Counted from the first letter of the stretch, positions 54,191 to 62,830 are shown. The stretch is DNA of 64,000 nucleotides from Desulfobulbaceae bacterium (GCA_024637145.1 JAGXFQ010000035.1:1-64000), one strand, 5' to 3'. Numbers and translations are program-made. Notes: a model not told the origin generated them from the letters alone.

Positions 54191-54344
54191 AGAGGTGGCA
54201 TTCCATGCCTGAATTGAGGCGGACAACCAGGGCGGGCAACTGCCTGGCCTTGAACCGCATGGCCTGACAGCCATAGGGATGGCTCGGCTCATGGGTAATG
54301 TAAAAATGGCGGCATTGGAAACAGTTCGGACCTTTGCTGTTCAT
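54174..54344 (-). CDS. Small cysteine-rich protein, uncharacterised
   Basis: A 56-residue protein: NCFQCRHFYITHEPSHPYGC, AMRFKARQLPALVV, SGMECHLFTPKE. The CxxC...C...C set could bind a metal. It resembles short conserved proteins of anaerobes that lack a named function. Its ATG overlaps the upstream ASKHA stop as ATGA, so translation is coupled; its 3' end overlaps the convergent XRE gene by 17 bases. Last gene of the five-gene minus operon. Confidence 0.7.
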   Translation of the reverse strand: MNSKGPNCFQCRHFYITHEPSHPYGCQAMRFKARQLPALVVRLNSGMECHLFTPKE

Positions 54345-55006
54345 GGTTGTCCCTTGAGCTTCTTTGCCATCACCGCCAGTCCCTTGAGCAGGACAAAACG
54401 ACCCATGGGAATCACCTCGCCCGGAAAACTTTTTACAAAGAGGGGATTGTCGCACAGGCCGCCGGAGAGATGGATCCGGGCCGGTTCACCGGCAAAGCGG
54501 AAGGCGTTAATGGCAATGGATTTGACAAAACTGGCCACTGCCTGTTCTTCACCGCTGCCGGCGCTGATCTCATCAAAGATCTGGCTCATCCCCAGGACAC
54601 CGCAGGTCACGGAGAAGGATTTTTTGGGTACGGGCACCTGGTGATAGTCAAGATTGTAATAGCGCCCCAGGAGCTCAATGGTAAAGCCCATCGATGCCCC
54701 GCATTCGGCATTCCAGCCCATGTCAGCCAGAACCCCTTTTTCATAGCGCACAAATTTGATATCCCGGCTGCCGCAGTCAAGAAGGGTGAAATCTTCGTCA
54801 CTGATGAGCTGTTCGCCCCCCCGGGCCAGGGCGATCAGCTCGTTGACGTAATAATCTGTGAAGCGCTTGCCGTTATGGCCGGTGGCCATATCCACCCGCA
54901 ACTCCGGGCTGATGTTTTTTGCCGGTTCCAGATAGGGGAGAGGCTTGGCTGCGGCCAGATCGATAAATTTGGCGTAGGTGGTGCCGAAATCAGCAAGAAG
55001 CATCAT
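54341..55006 (-). CDS. ASKHA ATPase, 2-hydroxyacyl-CoA dehydratase activase-like (BadF/BadG type)
   Basis: A 221-residue protein. ATP-site motifs: phosphate-1 LLADFGTTYAKF, phosphate-2 LLDCGSRDIKFV, adenosine motif IHLSGGLCDNPLF. Cys102 (NAECGAS) and Cys135 (SVTCGVLGM) occupy the positions that hold the bridging [4Fe-4S] cluster in HgdC-type activases. Such ATPases inject an electron into a target enzyme. No dehydratase genes are adjacent, so the client is unknown; the upstream gene (overlap 17 bases) may encode a partner. The start is set at 55006, because the longer in-frame reading runs out of frame through the neighbouring gene. Confidence 0.8.
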   Translation of the reverse strand: MMLLADFGTTYAKFIDLAAAKPLPYLEPAKNISPELRVDMATGHNGKRFTDYYVNELIALARGGEQLISDEDFTLLDCGSRDIKFVRYEKGVLADMGWNAECGASMGFTIELLGRYYNLDYHQVPVPKKSFSVTCGVLGMSQIFDEISAGSGEEQAVASFVKSIAINAFRFAGEPARIHLSGGLCDNPLFVKSFPGEVIPMGRFVLLKGLAVMAKKLKGQP

Positions 55007-55781
55007 AGACCCCCGAAAGTTCGAGAAAGGCCTGGATCTTGGCCCGCACAGAGCTGCCGGCGGTGACATCGCAGTCAACAAAAAGGGCTCTGGGGTGCTG
55101 GCTGGCCAGATGCTTGGCCAGAGCGGTCTTGGCGCAAAAGGACTGGGCAAAAAAGACAGTGGGGAAGTGGGGATTGAAGTGGTTTTCCAGGGCCAGGTCT
55201 GCCGGGGTCTTATTTTCCATGCAGCGGCTCCAGCCGTAGACGTGGGTGGTGGCCGGAAAGAGGGCCAGCAGGGAAAAATCCCGGGGCGGCACCCCCCAGA
55301 AGCCGGCGGTAGCCTGGCAGGCCGGTAGGGGGCGATGGCGGCCGGTGGTCTGGATGGACGTGCAGATCCGGGCCATTTTTTCGGGCAGGGCCATCTCTGT
55401 TTTGCACAGAGGGGTGGCAAAGGGGGTGGTATCGAGATTGCGGGTTGTTATAACCGGGATTGCCAGGCGGTCTGCCAGGATGGTGGCCACATGGAGGGCG
55501 CAGTCGCATTTGCCCGGACCCACGTCAATGATAATGGCCTGGAGGTCAAGATGCAGGCTGTTTATCACCACGGTGCGCAGGATGGCGCAATAAACCCTGG
55601 GCAGATAGAGGATGGTCTCTTCCATGTCCTGTTTCACCAGGCTTTCGTCAAGGTCAAAAATGGTTGCCGCACCCTTTTCCAGGATGGCCATCACCGCCAG
55701 GGGGGGGACGCCGACAATGCCCACGGCGGCGCCGGCAGGTAAGGTTTTGAGGAAGGAAATGTCAATGGGGCTGGAGACCAT
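54990..55781 (-). CDS. Uncharacterised partner protein of the activase-like ATPase
   Basis: A 263-residue soluble protein not recognised. It reads as an alpha/beta fold: LPAGAAVGIVGVPPLAVMAI, AIIIDVGPGKCDCALHVATI, IPVITTRNLDTTPFATPLC, then ALFPATTHVYGWSRC and PRALFVDCDVTAG. Several Cys (KCDC, LCKTEM, PACQA, RCMEN) could bind an Fe-S cluster. It overlaps the activase-like gene by 17 bases and follows the lptG-type gene after three bases. The pairing with an HgdC-like ATPase suggests it is an electron acceptor or assembly partner; that is inference. Confidence 0.6.
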   Translation of the reverse strand: MVSSPIDISFLKTLPAGAAVGIVGVPPLAVMAILEKGAATIFDLDESLVKQDMEETILYLPRVYCAILRTVVINSLHLDLQAIIIDVGPGKCDCALHVATILADRLAIPVITTRNLDTTPFATPLCKTEMALPEKMARICTSIQTTGRHRPLPACQATAGFWGVPPRDFSLLALFPATTHVYGWSRCMENKTPADLALENHFNPHFPTVFFAQSFCAKTALAKHLASQHPRALFVDCDVTAGSSVRAKIQAFLELSGVYDASC

Positions 55782-55784
55782 TAT

Positions 55785-56864
55785 TCAACCCCCTCGGTTC
55801 ATGCGAAGAATCCAGCTGATACCGATAAAAGCGAGGAGGGCATGAATGGACCAGGCCGCACTGAGAGGATGCATTACCTGGGCCCGGGCCATGGATTGCA
55901 GGGTTGACCAGATCCCCCAGAAGACAAAGGCCAGGCCGGTACCCAGGGGAATGGCAACCGTAAGATCACGGCCCCAGCGCTGATGGACGTAGATGGTGAG
56001 GGGAATGGCAAAGAGCAGCAGCGGCACGCCAAGAAAGATGAAGGAAAGGCGGGCGTAAAAGTCAACTATGCCGGTTGTAAGGCCCCTGGCCTTCTCCTTT
56101 TGGGCCTTGTGCCAGAGGTCGGTCAGTGAATGCTCTTCGGGCCGGAAAATGGGAGCGAAAAATTGCTCCGGCCCCTCCTTGAGCTCAAATTCTCCCTTAT
56201 CAAAGGTGGTAATATGATAAGTCCCTGCCGGGCCCAGGGTTTTTTTGAGCCCCTTTTCCAGGTGCCAGCTGCCGTTATATTCCCCCTCGGCTACGGTAAG
56301 GAAGTTTGTCAGGGTATATTGGTCATCCCAGGCGGTATAGATAAGGTCATGGTAGGTGGTGTTGTCTGTGCCGAGTTTGAAGCAGTAAATGCCCTCTGAA
56401 CCGCGGTAAAAAACACGCTCCCCCTGCACAACGCCGCTGATGTCGGGCTGCTTGATAACCGTGTACCAGATCTTGTTGGTTTTGCTGGTGGTAAGGGGCA
56501 GCAGCCATTGATTCATGGCCAGAGTGAGGAGGGTAAGAAGCAGAGAGGCCAGAATCACCGGGGTAATAATGCGCAACAGACTGATGCCGGCCGCCTTGAG
56601 GGCCATGGCCTCCTGGTTGTGATTAAGGATGCCCAGGGTAATGATGCCGGCCAAGAGGATGGAGACCGGTGAGATCTGATAATATATGCTGGGAATCTTT
56701 ATGAGAAAAAAGCGGAGGGCAAAGCCGATGGTCTGGCCTTTGTCCGTGAAACGCTCAATCTGCTCAAAAAAATCGATGAGCAGATAGAGGGACAGCAGCC
56801 CCCCCAGGACCAGAAGCAGGTTCCAGAAAAACTGCCTGAAGATATAGCGGTCAAGGAGGTGCAC
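55785..56864 (-). CDS. lptG: LptF/LptG family LPS export permease (LptG type)
   Basis: A 359-residue YjgP/YjgQ permease. It has three N-terminal and three C-terminal TM helices around a periplasmic jellyroll domain (about 135-250). Typical segments: MHLLDRYIFRQFFWNLLLVL, PSIYYQISPVSILLAGII, EAMALKAAGISLLRI, and FYARLSFIFLGVPLLLFAIP. With LptF and LptB it extracts LPS from the inner membrane. Its lptF partner is not in the window. Four bases separate it from crcB upstream. Confidence 0.88.
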   Translation of the reverse strand: MHLLDRYIFRQFFWNLLLVLGGLLSLYLLIDFFEQIERFTDKGQTIGFALRFFLIKIPSIYYQISPVSILLAGIITLGILNHNQEAMALKAAGISLLRIITPVILASLLLTLLTLAMNQWLLPLTTSKTNKIWYTVIKQPDISGVVQGERVFYRGSEGIYCFKLGTDNTTYHDLIYTAWDDQYTLTNFLTVAEGEYNGSWHLEKGLKKTLGPAGTYHITTFDKGEFELKEGPEQFFAPIFRPEEHSLTDLWHKAQKEKARGLTTGIVDFYARLSFIFLGVPLLLFAIPLTIYVHQRWGRDLTVAIPLGTGLAFVFWGIWSTLQSMARAQVMHPLSAAWSIHALLAFIGISWILRMNRGG

Positions 56865-56868
56865 CTTC

Positions 56869-57255
56869 TCAGCCCACCGATTCTATCAGGTACTGGGCGA
56901 CAAGATAGCCGGCAAAGACAAGCAACACCCCGAGAATATTACTGGTCAAGGCGTAGACCATAACCGTCTTCATGTCCCCTACCTTGAGAAGCTCCGCCTT
57001 TTCTCTGGCAAAGGTGGAAAAGGTGGTGAATGAGCCGAAAAAACCGGTGAGTACAAAGAGACGGTATTGAGCTGCAACCTTGTAATGTTCAAGCAGGGCA
57101 CCGCACAGGCCGATGAAAAAGCAGCCGACCATGTTGACGGTAATGGTCCCCACCGGGAGATTGCCCACGTTGAAACGATGGACAAAGACATTGACGCCGT
57201 GGCGGCTGGTGGCGCCCAGACCGCCGCCGAGCATGATGGCAAGTATTTCTTTCAT
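56869..57255 (-). CDS. crcB: Fluoride exporter CrcB/Fluc
   Basis: A 128-residue protein with four TM helices. Family marks: GGGLGATSRHGVN, GTITVNMVGCFFIG (GTLxVN motif) and GFFGSFTTFSTFARE. It forms a dual-topology dimer that lets fluoride leave the cell. No fluoride riboswitch was recognised in the 190 bases upstream. First gene of the minus operon crcB-lptG-unknown-activase-Cys protein. Confidence 0.93.
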   Translation of the reverse strand: MKEILAIMLGGGLGATSRHGVNVFVHRFNVGNLPVGTITVNMVGCFFIGLCGALLEHYKVAAQYRLFVLTGFFGSFTTFSTFAREKAELLKVGDMKTVMVYALTSNILGVLLVFAGYLVAQYLIESVG

Positions 57256-57445
57256 GGCTGATCAGCGTGAAATTTGGTACGTTAAGCGATTAAAAGTATT
57301 GGTTGCATGAGAATTATTTGAGGGAGAAGGGGAAAAAACGATTCGCTCAACAGGGGCGGCCAAGGCCTGCTTTGCAGAAAGCACGCAACTGGGGATTTCC
57401 CTTTTCTGCCCTCCCGAAATATCCGCAGGAAACAGAAAGAAACCT

Positions 57446-58984
57446 ATGCCTTCCCTTGTCCAGCTTATCACCGTTGATTGCCCTAAGCCAAGCCTGCAAG
57501 ATAACACAGGTGATATAGATAGACTAAAAAAAAATGTCACGGGAAAATGTGGGGGTTCTCTGGTTGTGCCCTACGGGGCCATGGTCAGGGTCGCCAAGTC
57601 ATGCCGCCAGGCAGATTTTGCCGGGTTTGCCGTGGTTAATGACTGTAAGAGTCATTTTGAGCTCGTTGATTTTCTGGCCACGAAACCCGCCATCCTGCCT
57701 GCTGTTGCCCTTGATCTCGGCACCACCCACCTAGAGGCCTCCCTGCTTGATCTCTGCACCGGAGATGTGGTGGCCCAGGCCACTATCGCCAATGGCCAGA
57801 TAGAGTATGGAACCGATATTCTCAGCCGTATTCATTTTGCCGCCACCGCTGGCGGGCTGCAGATCCTGCAGCAGGCGGTTGTTGCCGGGATTAATACCCT
57901 TTTTCAGGAGTTAAGTCAGCAGGTGGGCATCTCACCGGCTGATATCCGCGCCCTGGCTGTTTCCGGCAACACCACCATGGTCCATTTTCTGTTGCAGGCC
58001 GATCCCGCCACCCTCTGCCGGGAGCCCTATATTCCTCTGATTAACAGCCCCGATATCTGTCATGGTGCGGAGCTGGGTCTTGCCATGCATGGCTGGGCCC
58101 CGGTCTGGATCATGCCCAGTGTGGGGAGCTATCTGGGAGGTGATCTCATCTCCGGGATCCTTGCCAGCGGCCTTGATGAGCGACCTGGAACAGCCATGCT
58201 CATCGATGTGGGTACCAATGCCGAGGTGGTTCTCGGCAACAGGGACTGGCTCATGGCCTGCGCCGGAGCTGCCGGGCCGGCCCTGGAGGGCGGCATTGCC
58301 AGGATGGGCATGCGCGCCGGGCCGGGGGCCATTGATAAGGTTCGTATTGAGCCCGCCACCGGCCGGCTCTCCTATGAAACCCTGGGGGGCGGCAGGCCCA
58401 AGGGACTCTGTGGGTCAGGGATTATCGATCTGGTGGCCGGCCTCTATCTGGCCCGGATGATTGATGTGCGCGGCAGGTTGCAGAAGAGGTATGCCGGCGC
58501 CCGTTTCATTGAGGGCCCTGATGGCCCGGCATTTCTGGTGGTCCCGGCGGCAGAGGGCGCCCATGGCCAGCCCGTTATCTTTGCCCAGGTGGATCTTGAT
58601 GCCATGATGCGTTCCAAGGCGGCCATGTACTCTATTTTGACCACCCTCATGGCCCAGGTGGGCCTTGATTTCAAGGAGTTGGAACAGATTTTCGTGGCAG
58701 GCTCCTTTGGCAAACATATTGATCCCCGCCAGGCCATTACCTTGGGTATGCTGCCTGATCTGCCCCTGGAGGTGTTTAAGCCCATCGGCAACAGCTCTCT
58801 GGCCGGTGCTGAAATGGTGCTGCGCCACCGGGAGCTGAGGGTGCGCTGCCAGGCCCTGCCGGCCAAGATTACCTATCTGGAACTTAACGTCAATCAGGAG
58901 TTTATGATCCGCTTTTCCGGCTGCAGGTTTATTCCTCACACCGATCCCTCACTTTTCCCTTCTGTGCCCGTTTTTTCAGAGTAA
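57446..58984 (+). CDS. ASKHA protein, RACo-type corrinoid-protein reactivator (DUF4445) without ferredoxin domain
   Basis: A 512-residue protein. Residues about 85-480 match the DUF4445/RACo-RamA ATPase: ALDLGTTHLEASLLDLCTGD, NGQIEYGTDILSRI, AVSGNTTMVHFLL, MLIDVGTNAEVVLGNRDWL, CAGAAGPALEGG, LCGSGIIDLVAG, IFVAGSFGKHIDPRQA. The first 85 residues are not the usual [2Fe-2S] ferredoxin domain (no Cys pattern). Full RACo reduces Co(II) corrinoids at the cost of ATP; this form may need a separate electron donor. No methyltransferase or corrinoid protein is nearby. Confidence 0.85.
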   Translation: MPSLVQLITVDCPKPSLQDNTGDIDRLKKNVTGKCGGSLVVPYGAMVRVAKSCRQADFAGFAVVNDCKSHFELVDFLATKPAILPAVALDLGTTHLEASLLDLCTGDVVAQATIANGQIEYGTDILSRIHFAATAGGLQILQQAVVAGINTLFQELSQQVGISPADIRALAVSGNTTMVHFLLQADPATLCREPYIPLINSPDICHGAELGLAMHGWAPVWIMPSVGSYLGGDLISGILASGLDERPGTAMLIDVGTNAEVVLGNRDWLMACAGAAGPALEGGIARMGMRAGPGAIDKVRIEPATGRLSYETLGGGRPKGLCGSGIIDLVAGLYLARMIDVRGRLQKRYAGARFIEGPDGPAFLVVPAAEGAHGQPVIFAQVDLDAMMRSKAAMYSILTTLMAQVGLDFKELEQIFVAGSFGKHIDPRQAITLGMLPDLPLEVFKPIGNSSLAGAEMVLRHRELRVRCQALPAKITYLELNVNQEFMIRFSGCRFIPHTDPSLFPSVPVFSE

Positions 58985-59318
58985 ATATCTTGTTACCCCG
59001 CCGCGAAGGGGTTTTCGCCTGGTCGGACCCCACATCGTGGCGCATCTTTTTGCGGGCCACCCCTTGTGTTGCGCCTTGGAAGGGGATATGTTTTTTATAT
59101 CTTTACAGTTGCCTTCTTGTTTTGGCGATTTGTATGGTATGGTTGCCCGCAATGGTTTGATTGCGGGTTTGGCTCCATGTTATTTTGAAGTTAATGCGCT
59201 TTGGCTGCCACCTGGGTTTTAGGGTCTCGGTGTGGCCGCCTTTTTTTGTCCCGGGCGTCTTGGTACGCGTGAGATATTGTTTGATTCATCATGTTTGAAC
59301 GAGAGGGATTCGGCTGCA
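58985..59318. other. Gene-free region upstream of the P-II-like gene
   Basis: About 330 bases. It includes an 8-bp hairpin cccgcaat/attgcggg (59146-59167) followed by three T residues, a weak terminator candidate for the upstream gene. No gene or RNA recognised. Confidence 0.4.
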
Positions 59319-59633
59319 ATGACTGAAGAAAAACCAAGTTTGATAACCTGTGTTGTCCAGCGGGGCGAGGCTGATAAGGTGGTTGATGCAGCTTTGGATG
59401 CGGGGGCTGAAGGGGCAACAATCTATTTTGGGCGGGGCCGTGGCGTGAGAGAACGGATGGGCTTTCTTGGCCGCTTTATCAAGCCGGAGAAAGAAGTCGT
59501 CCTTATTATCACCCGGCAAGATCAGACTGATGCCGTCTTTGAGGCAGTCCAGCAGACGGCCCGCCTCACCGAGCAGGGGACAGGCTTTGCCTTCCTCCAT
59601 AAGATTGATCGGGCCATTGGCTTTTTGCCCTGA
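59319..59633 (+). CDS. P-II-like signalling protein with shortened T-loop
   Basis: A 104-residue protein following the P-II fold: SLITCVVQRGEADKVVDAAL, GAEGATIYFGRGRG, EKEVVLIITRQDQTDAVFEA, and QGTGFAFLHKIDRAIGF, which matches the B/C-loop end of GlnB. The T-loop is short (ERMGFLGRFIKPEK) and lacks the Tyr51 that is uridylylated in GlnB, so it is a P-II-like sensor rather than GlnB. The start is set at 59319 (ATG); the frame extends upstream without support. A small membrane protein gene starts 30 bases later, a typical partner arrangement. Confidence 0.78.
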   Translation: MTEEKPSLITCVVQRGEADKVVDAALDAGAEGATIYFGRGRGVRERMGFLGRFIKPEKEVVLIITRQDQTDAVFEAVQQTARLTEQGTGFAFLHKIDRAIGFLP

Positions 59634-59663
59634 CCATCACCTGCCAAAGAGCTGATAGATACT

Positions 59664-60134
59664 ATGTGGATTCATCTCCTGATATTCGGCATTACCTTGG
59701 GGTTTAGTGCTGCCTATAATATTGATTTAGCAGGTTGGTATGAGATGTCTGCCCGCTCTCTGGCAGAGGCCCAGGGAGAAATATTGGTGCAGGCCCTGAT
59801 AGGTGCCTCTCTCTTGATACTTCTGGCCCTGGTTATGGCCCAGATGAATGCCTACTCCCTGATGCTTCCCTTGGCTAAATTGCTTTTAGAAATCAGTTTA
59901 TTCGGGGTCAGTTTCCTGTCTTTTGGCAGTCTCTATTTTTCCCTGCTGTTATCTGAAAATGTCTGGTTTGATCTGGGGCTTGTTGCCATGGTCCCCTTTG
60001 TGGGGGTTGTCACCGCCATAAGTGCCCTGCAACTCTTTGATTTCAACTATCCTTATCAGCAGAAATTTTTCGGCTGTTTCCTCTTGAGCGCCCTCTCTTT
60101 TAGCCTGGTTCTGCTCCTGGTCCGGTTCCTCTAG
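59664..60134 (+). CDS. Small four-helix membrane protein, uncharacterised
   Basis: A 156-residue protein with hydrophobic segments at about 3-18, 43-60, 67-93, 105-122 and 135-155, some short. No family recognised. It follows the P-II-like gene by 30 bases and likely shares its transcript; P-II-like proteins often control adjacent membrane proteins, so this may be the target. Its stop codon lies inside the terminal inverted repeat of the 60131-60278 element. Confidence 0.6.
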   Translation: MWIHLLIFGITLGFSAAYNIDLAGWYEMSARSLAEAQGEILVQALIGASLLILLALVMAQMNAYSLMLPLAKLLLEISLFGVSFLSFGSLYFSLLLSENVWFDLGLVAMVPFVGVVTAISALQLFDFNYPYQQKFFGCFLLSALSFSLVLLLVRFL

Positions 60135-60278
60135 CAGCCCGTTGAAAAACTACTGCGCTTGCTGATGCGGCGTCAAAATTCGGCTCAAAATGCTCATTTA
60201 CCACATATAAACTGCGCTTTTTCGCCTCATTTTTCCTTGCCTCAGCTGCGCTCGCTACCTTTTTCAACAGGCTGCTAG
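60131..60278. mobile_element. MITE-like element, 148 bp, with 19-bp terminal inverted repeats
   Basis: Ends read CTAGCAGCCCGTTGAAAAA (60131-60149) and TTTTTCAACAGGCTGCTAG (60260-60278), inverted copies with one mismatch. The interior is about 110 bases without a gene. It lies between convergent genes and reaches into the stop codon of the membrane-protein gene. No clear target-site duplication is visible. The shape is that of a non-autonomous element; no transposase is present. Confidence 0.7.
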
Positions 60279-60305
60279 TCCTTTGGCTGCCGCGGGTCTT
60301 GGGCG

Positions 60306-61574
60306 TTAGATCGTCTCCCCGGAAGGGAGGATGATCGTGGGAAAATCTTCGATCCTGGTCCGGGGCTGGATAATACAGTTGCGGCCGATTTGAGCAAGAG
60401 CCGGGATGGTGGCTTCTTTGCCGATGAGGGTAATGCCGGTGTAGAGATGAGAAGGGTATTTCTTGTTAATGGTCTCCGTATCCTTGCCATGCCCCACAAT
60501 TGCCTTGGTGCCCACCTGCACCCGTTTATCGAGGATGGCGAGGTCGATAACGGCATTCACTCCCACGGAGACATCGTGAAAGAGAATGGAGTCACGGACT
60601 ATTGCCCCCTTGGCCACCCGGACGCCGGGAGAAAGCACCGAATTGTATACTTCGCCTTCGATAACACATCCTGCTGAGATCATGGATTTCTGGACCGTGG
60701 AACCCCTGGCAAAGCGGGCTGGCGGCCGGTCTGCACTGCCTTTGACACTGGATTCCACATTGGGCCTGATTCCCCATTTTTCAGGGGATATGCCTGACTT
60801 CACATCCAGAAGGTCCATGTTGGCCTGCCAGTAGGACTGGATGGTCCCCACATCACGCCAGTAGTCATGGAAGGGATAGGCAAAGATATCGTCGCGGCCA
60901 ATGGCCTTGGGGATAAGGTGGATGCCAAAGTCGACCTCTTCACGGTCTTCTTCCAGAAGATCGAGCAGATACTTGGTGTCAAAGACGTAAATGCCCATGG
61001 ATGCCAGATCGGTGCGCGGCACCTCTGGTTTTTCCTCCCACTCGATGATCCGTCCTTCCTCATTGGTGATGCCTGTCCCAAACTGATGGATATCCTCCTT
61101 GGGCACCACCATCATGGCAATGGTGATATCCGCCTCTTTGCGGCGGTGAAAAGCAAGCATGTCGTCAAGGTCCATGCGGTAGATATGGTCGCCGGAAAGG
61201 ATGACGATCTCTTTGGAGGGGTGGGCCTTGATGAAATCAATATTCTGGCGCACCGCATCTGCTGTGCCCTTGTACCAGTCGGAATCCTGGGAGCCTGTGC
61301 GGGGCGGCAGGATCTTGATCCCACGCCTACGGCCGATGAAGTCCCAGGCCTCACCACCGCCCAGATGACGCATGAGGCTGAGGGGTTTATACTGGGTCAG
61401 AACGCCGATCTGTGACAGGCCGGAGTTCATGACATTGGAGATGCTGAAATCAATAATCCGGTAGATGCCGCCAAAGGGCACTGCTGGTTTGGCGCGGGTC
61501 TGGACCAGGGTGTTAAGACGACTACCCACTCCTCCGGCAAGAAGAAGAACCAGCGTGTTGTCGCACTCTGTCAT
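60306..61574 (-). CDS. glgC: Glucose-1-phosphate adenylyltransferase, catalytic-type subunit
   Basis: A 422-residue enzyme making ADP-glucose for glycogen. Intact nucleotide loop AGGVGSRLNTL followed by QTRAKPAVPFGG; SGDHIYRMD with the catalytic Asp; EWEEKPEVPR sugar-phosphate site; HDYWRDVGTIQSYWQANMD; and a left-handed beta-helix C-terminal domain (hexapeptide-like, SVLSPGVRVAKGAIVRD). It starts four bases inside the upstream paralogue, so both are translated together, probably as a heteromer. Confidence 0.93.
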   Translation of the reverse strand: MTECDNTLVLLLAGGVGSRLNTLVQTRAKPAVPFGGIYRIIDFSISNVMNSGLSQIGVLTQYKPLSLMRHLGGGEAWDFIGRRRGIKILPPRTGSQDSDWYKGTADAVRQNIDFIKAHPSKEIVILSGDHIYRMDLDDMLAFHRRKEADITIAMMVVPKEDIHQFGTGITNEEGRIIEWEEKPEVPRTDLASMGIYVFDTKYLLDLLEEDREEVDFGIHLIPKAIGRDDIFAYPFHDYWRDVGTIQSYWQANMDLLDVKSGISPEKWGIRPNVESSVKGSADRPPARFARGSTVQKSMISAGCVIEGEVYNSVLSPGVRVAKGAIVRDSILFHDVSVGVNAVIDLAILDKRVQVGTKAIVGHGKDTETINKKYPSHLYTGITLIGKEATIPALAQIGRNCIIQPRTRIEDFPTIILPSGETI

Positions 61575-62830
61575 CGTATGACCTCTCCGTCTTTAATATT
61601 TCTGTTGAGTTTGTTCAACTCGAGGTGGGGGTAGATGGTGCAGTCGGCACCAATGACGATTTTATCAGGGAAAGCATTGTTCCAGCCTAAAATGGTGACA
61701 TTGTCGCCGCCCTCACCGCCGCCTTTGCCGATCCGCACGCCGTTGCCCATGGTGACATTGACATCGCTGATGATCTTTTCGATATGGGAATCCCGGCCCA
61801 CCACATTATTGAAGAAGAGAACCGAGTCCTTTACCACGGCCCCTTTCTGGACATGGACGCCGGGAAAGATGATGGAGTGTTCCACCTCCCCCTCAATGAC
61901 GCAGCCGTTGTAGATGAGGCTGTCCTGGATTCTGGCCTGGCTCCCCACCTTCAGGGGCTGGAGGTCGCGGATATTGCGGTGTTCAAGATTGGTGCGCACC
62001 CCCCATCTATCCAGTTCTATTTTGGGTTCCGGGCCCAGCAGGTCCATGCTGGTCTGCCAATATTCGGCAATGGTCCGGCTGTAGCCCCAGTAATCATGGA
62101 ATTTATAGCCGTAGATTTTTCGTTTCTCAGAGAGTAGCCGCGGGATGATATCACGGCCGAACTCAAAAGAGTTATCCTCCCGGGCATTGGTGGTGAGAAC
62201 CTCATGGAGGACCTTGGGCTTAAAGCAGAAAATGGTCATGGAGGCCCAGTTGAACTTGGGATCCACGGGTTTTTCTTCATATTTATGAAGACGGCCTCCC
62301 CGCGCCTGGTCCTCATCATCGATATCAGCAACCCCGAAGCGCTGGGCCTTGTCAGGGGGAACCTGGACGCAGGCAATGGTAAGATCAGCGTCTTTTTCCC
62401 GGTGATAGGCAATCATGTCCCGGTAATCCATCTGATAGATATGGTCACCGGAGAGAATGAGCACCTCGTCGGGATCATGATAGTTGATGAAATCTGCATT
62501 CTGGAAGACAGCGTCTGCTGTTCCCTTGTACCAGGAACTGGTGCCAAACCCCGTGGAGGGCGGCAGGATGGAGACGCCCCGGTATTTGCCGATCATGTCC
62601 CAGGCGGCACCAATGCCGATATGGTTGATGAGGGAAAAACTGCGAAACTGGCTGAGAATGGCAACCTGTTCCAGACCGGAGTTCATCAGGTTGCTGAGGG
62701 GGAAATCAATAACTCTGGCAAAACCGCCAAAGGGAACCGCCGATTTTGGGCGGTAGTGGGTAAGGACGTTGAGTTCGTCGACCCGGCCGCCGGCCAAAAT
62801 CATGGCCAGCGTTCTTGGCTTCAGTTTCAT
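61571..62830 (-). CDS. GlgC paralogue with degenerate nucleotide loop (GlgD-like partner)
   Basis: A 419-residue GlgC homologue. It keeps YRPKSAVPFGGFARVIDFPL, SGDHIYQMDYRDM, the Lys in YEEKPVDPK, and HDYWGYSRTIAEYW. The first loop reads AGGRVDELNVL instead of AGGxGxRL, so the Gly and Arg that grip the triphosphate are missing. That resembles GlgD or plant large subunits, which modulate a catalytic partner. The partner would be the overlapping glgC (4-base overlap). It could also act on another sugar nucleotide. Upstream lies the 62930-63075 repeat. Confidence 0.85.
   Translation of the reverse strand: MKLKPRTLAMILAGGRVDELNVLTHYRPKSAVPFGGFARVIDFPLSNLMNSGLEQVAILSQFRSFSLINHIGIGAAWDMIGKYRGVSILPPSTGFGTSSWYKGTADAVFQNADFINYHDPDEVLILSGDHIYQMDYRDMIAYHREKDADLTIACVQVPPDKAQRFGVADIDDEDQARGGRLHKYEEKPVDPKFNWASMTIFCFKPKVLHEVLTTNAREDNSFEFGRDIIPRLLSEKRKIYGYKFHDYWGYSRTIAEYWQTSMDLLGPEPKIELDRWGVRTNLEHRNIRDLQPLKVGSQARIQDSLIYNGCVIEGEVEHSIIFPGVHVQKGAVVKDSVLFFNNVVGRDSHIEKIISDVNVTMGNGVRIGKGGGEGGDNVTILGWNNAFPDKIVIGADCTIYPHLELNKLNRNIKDGEVIR

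Noticed and set aside
55007-55420. N-terminal extension of the activase-like ATPase frame
   Set aside because: Pro/Arg-rich antisense-like sequence lying in another frame of the confirmed upstream gene; the ATPase motif starts at the chosen Met.
57256-57445. Possible fluoride riboswitch before crcB
   Set aside because: The conserved fluoride-aptamer pseudoknot pattern could not be found in the minus-strand leader.
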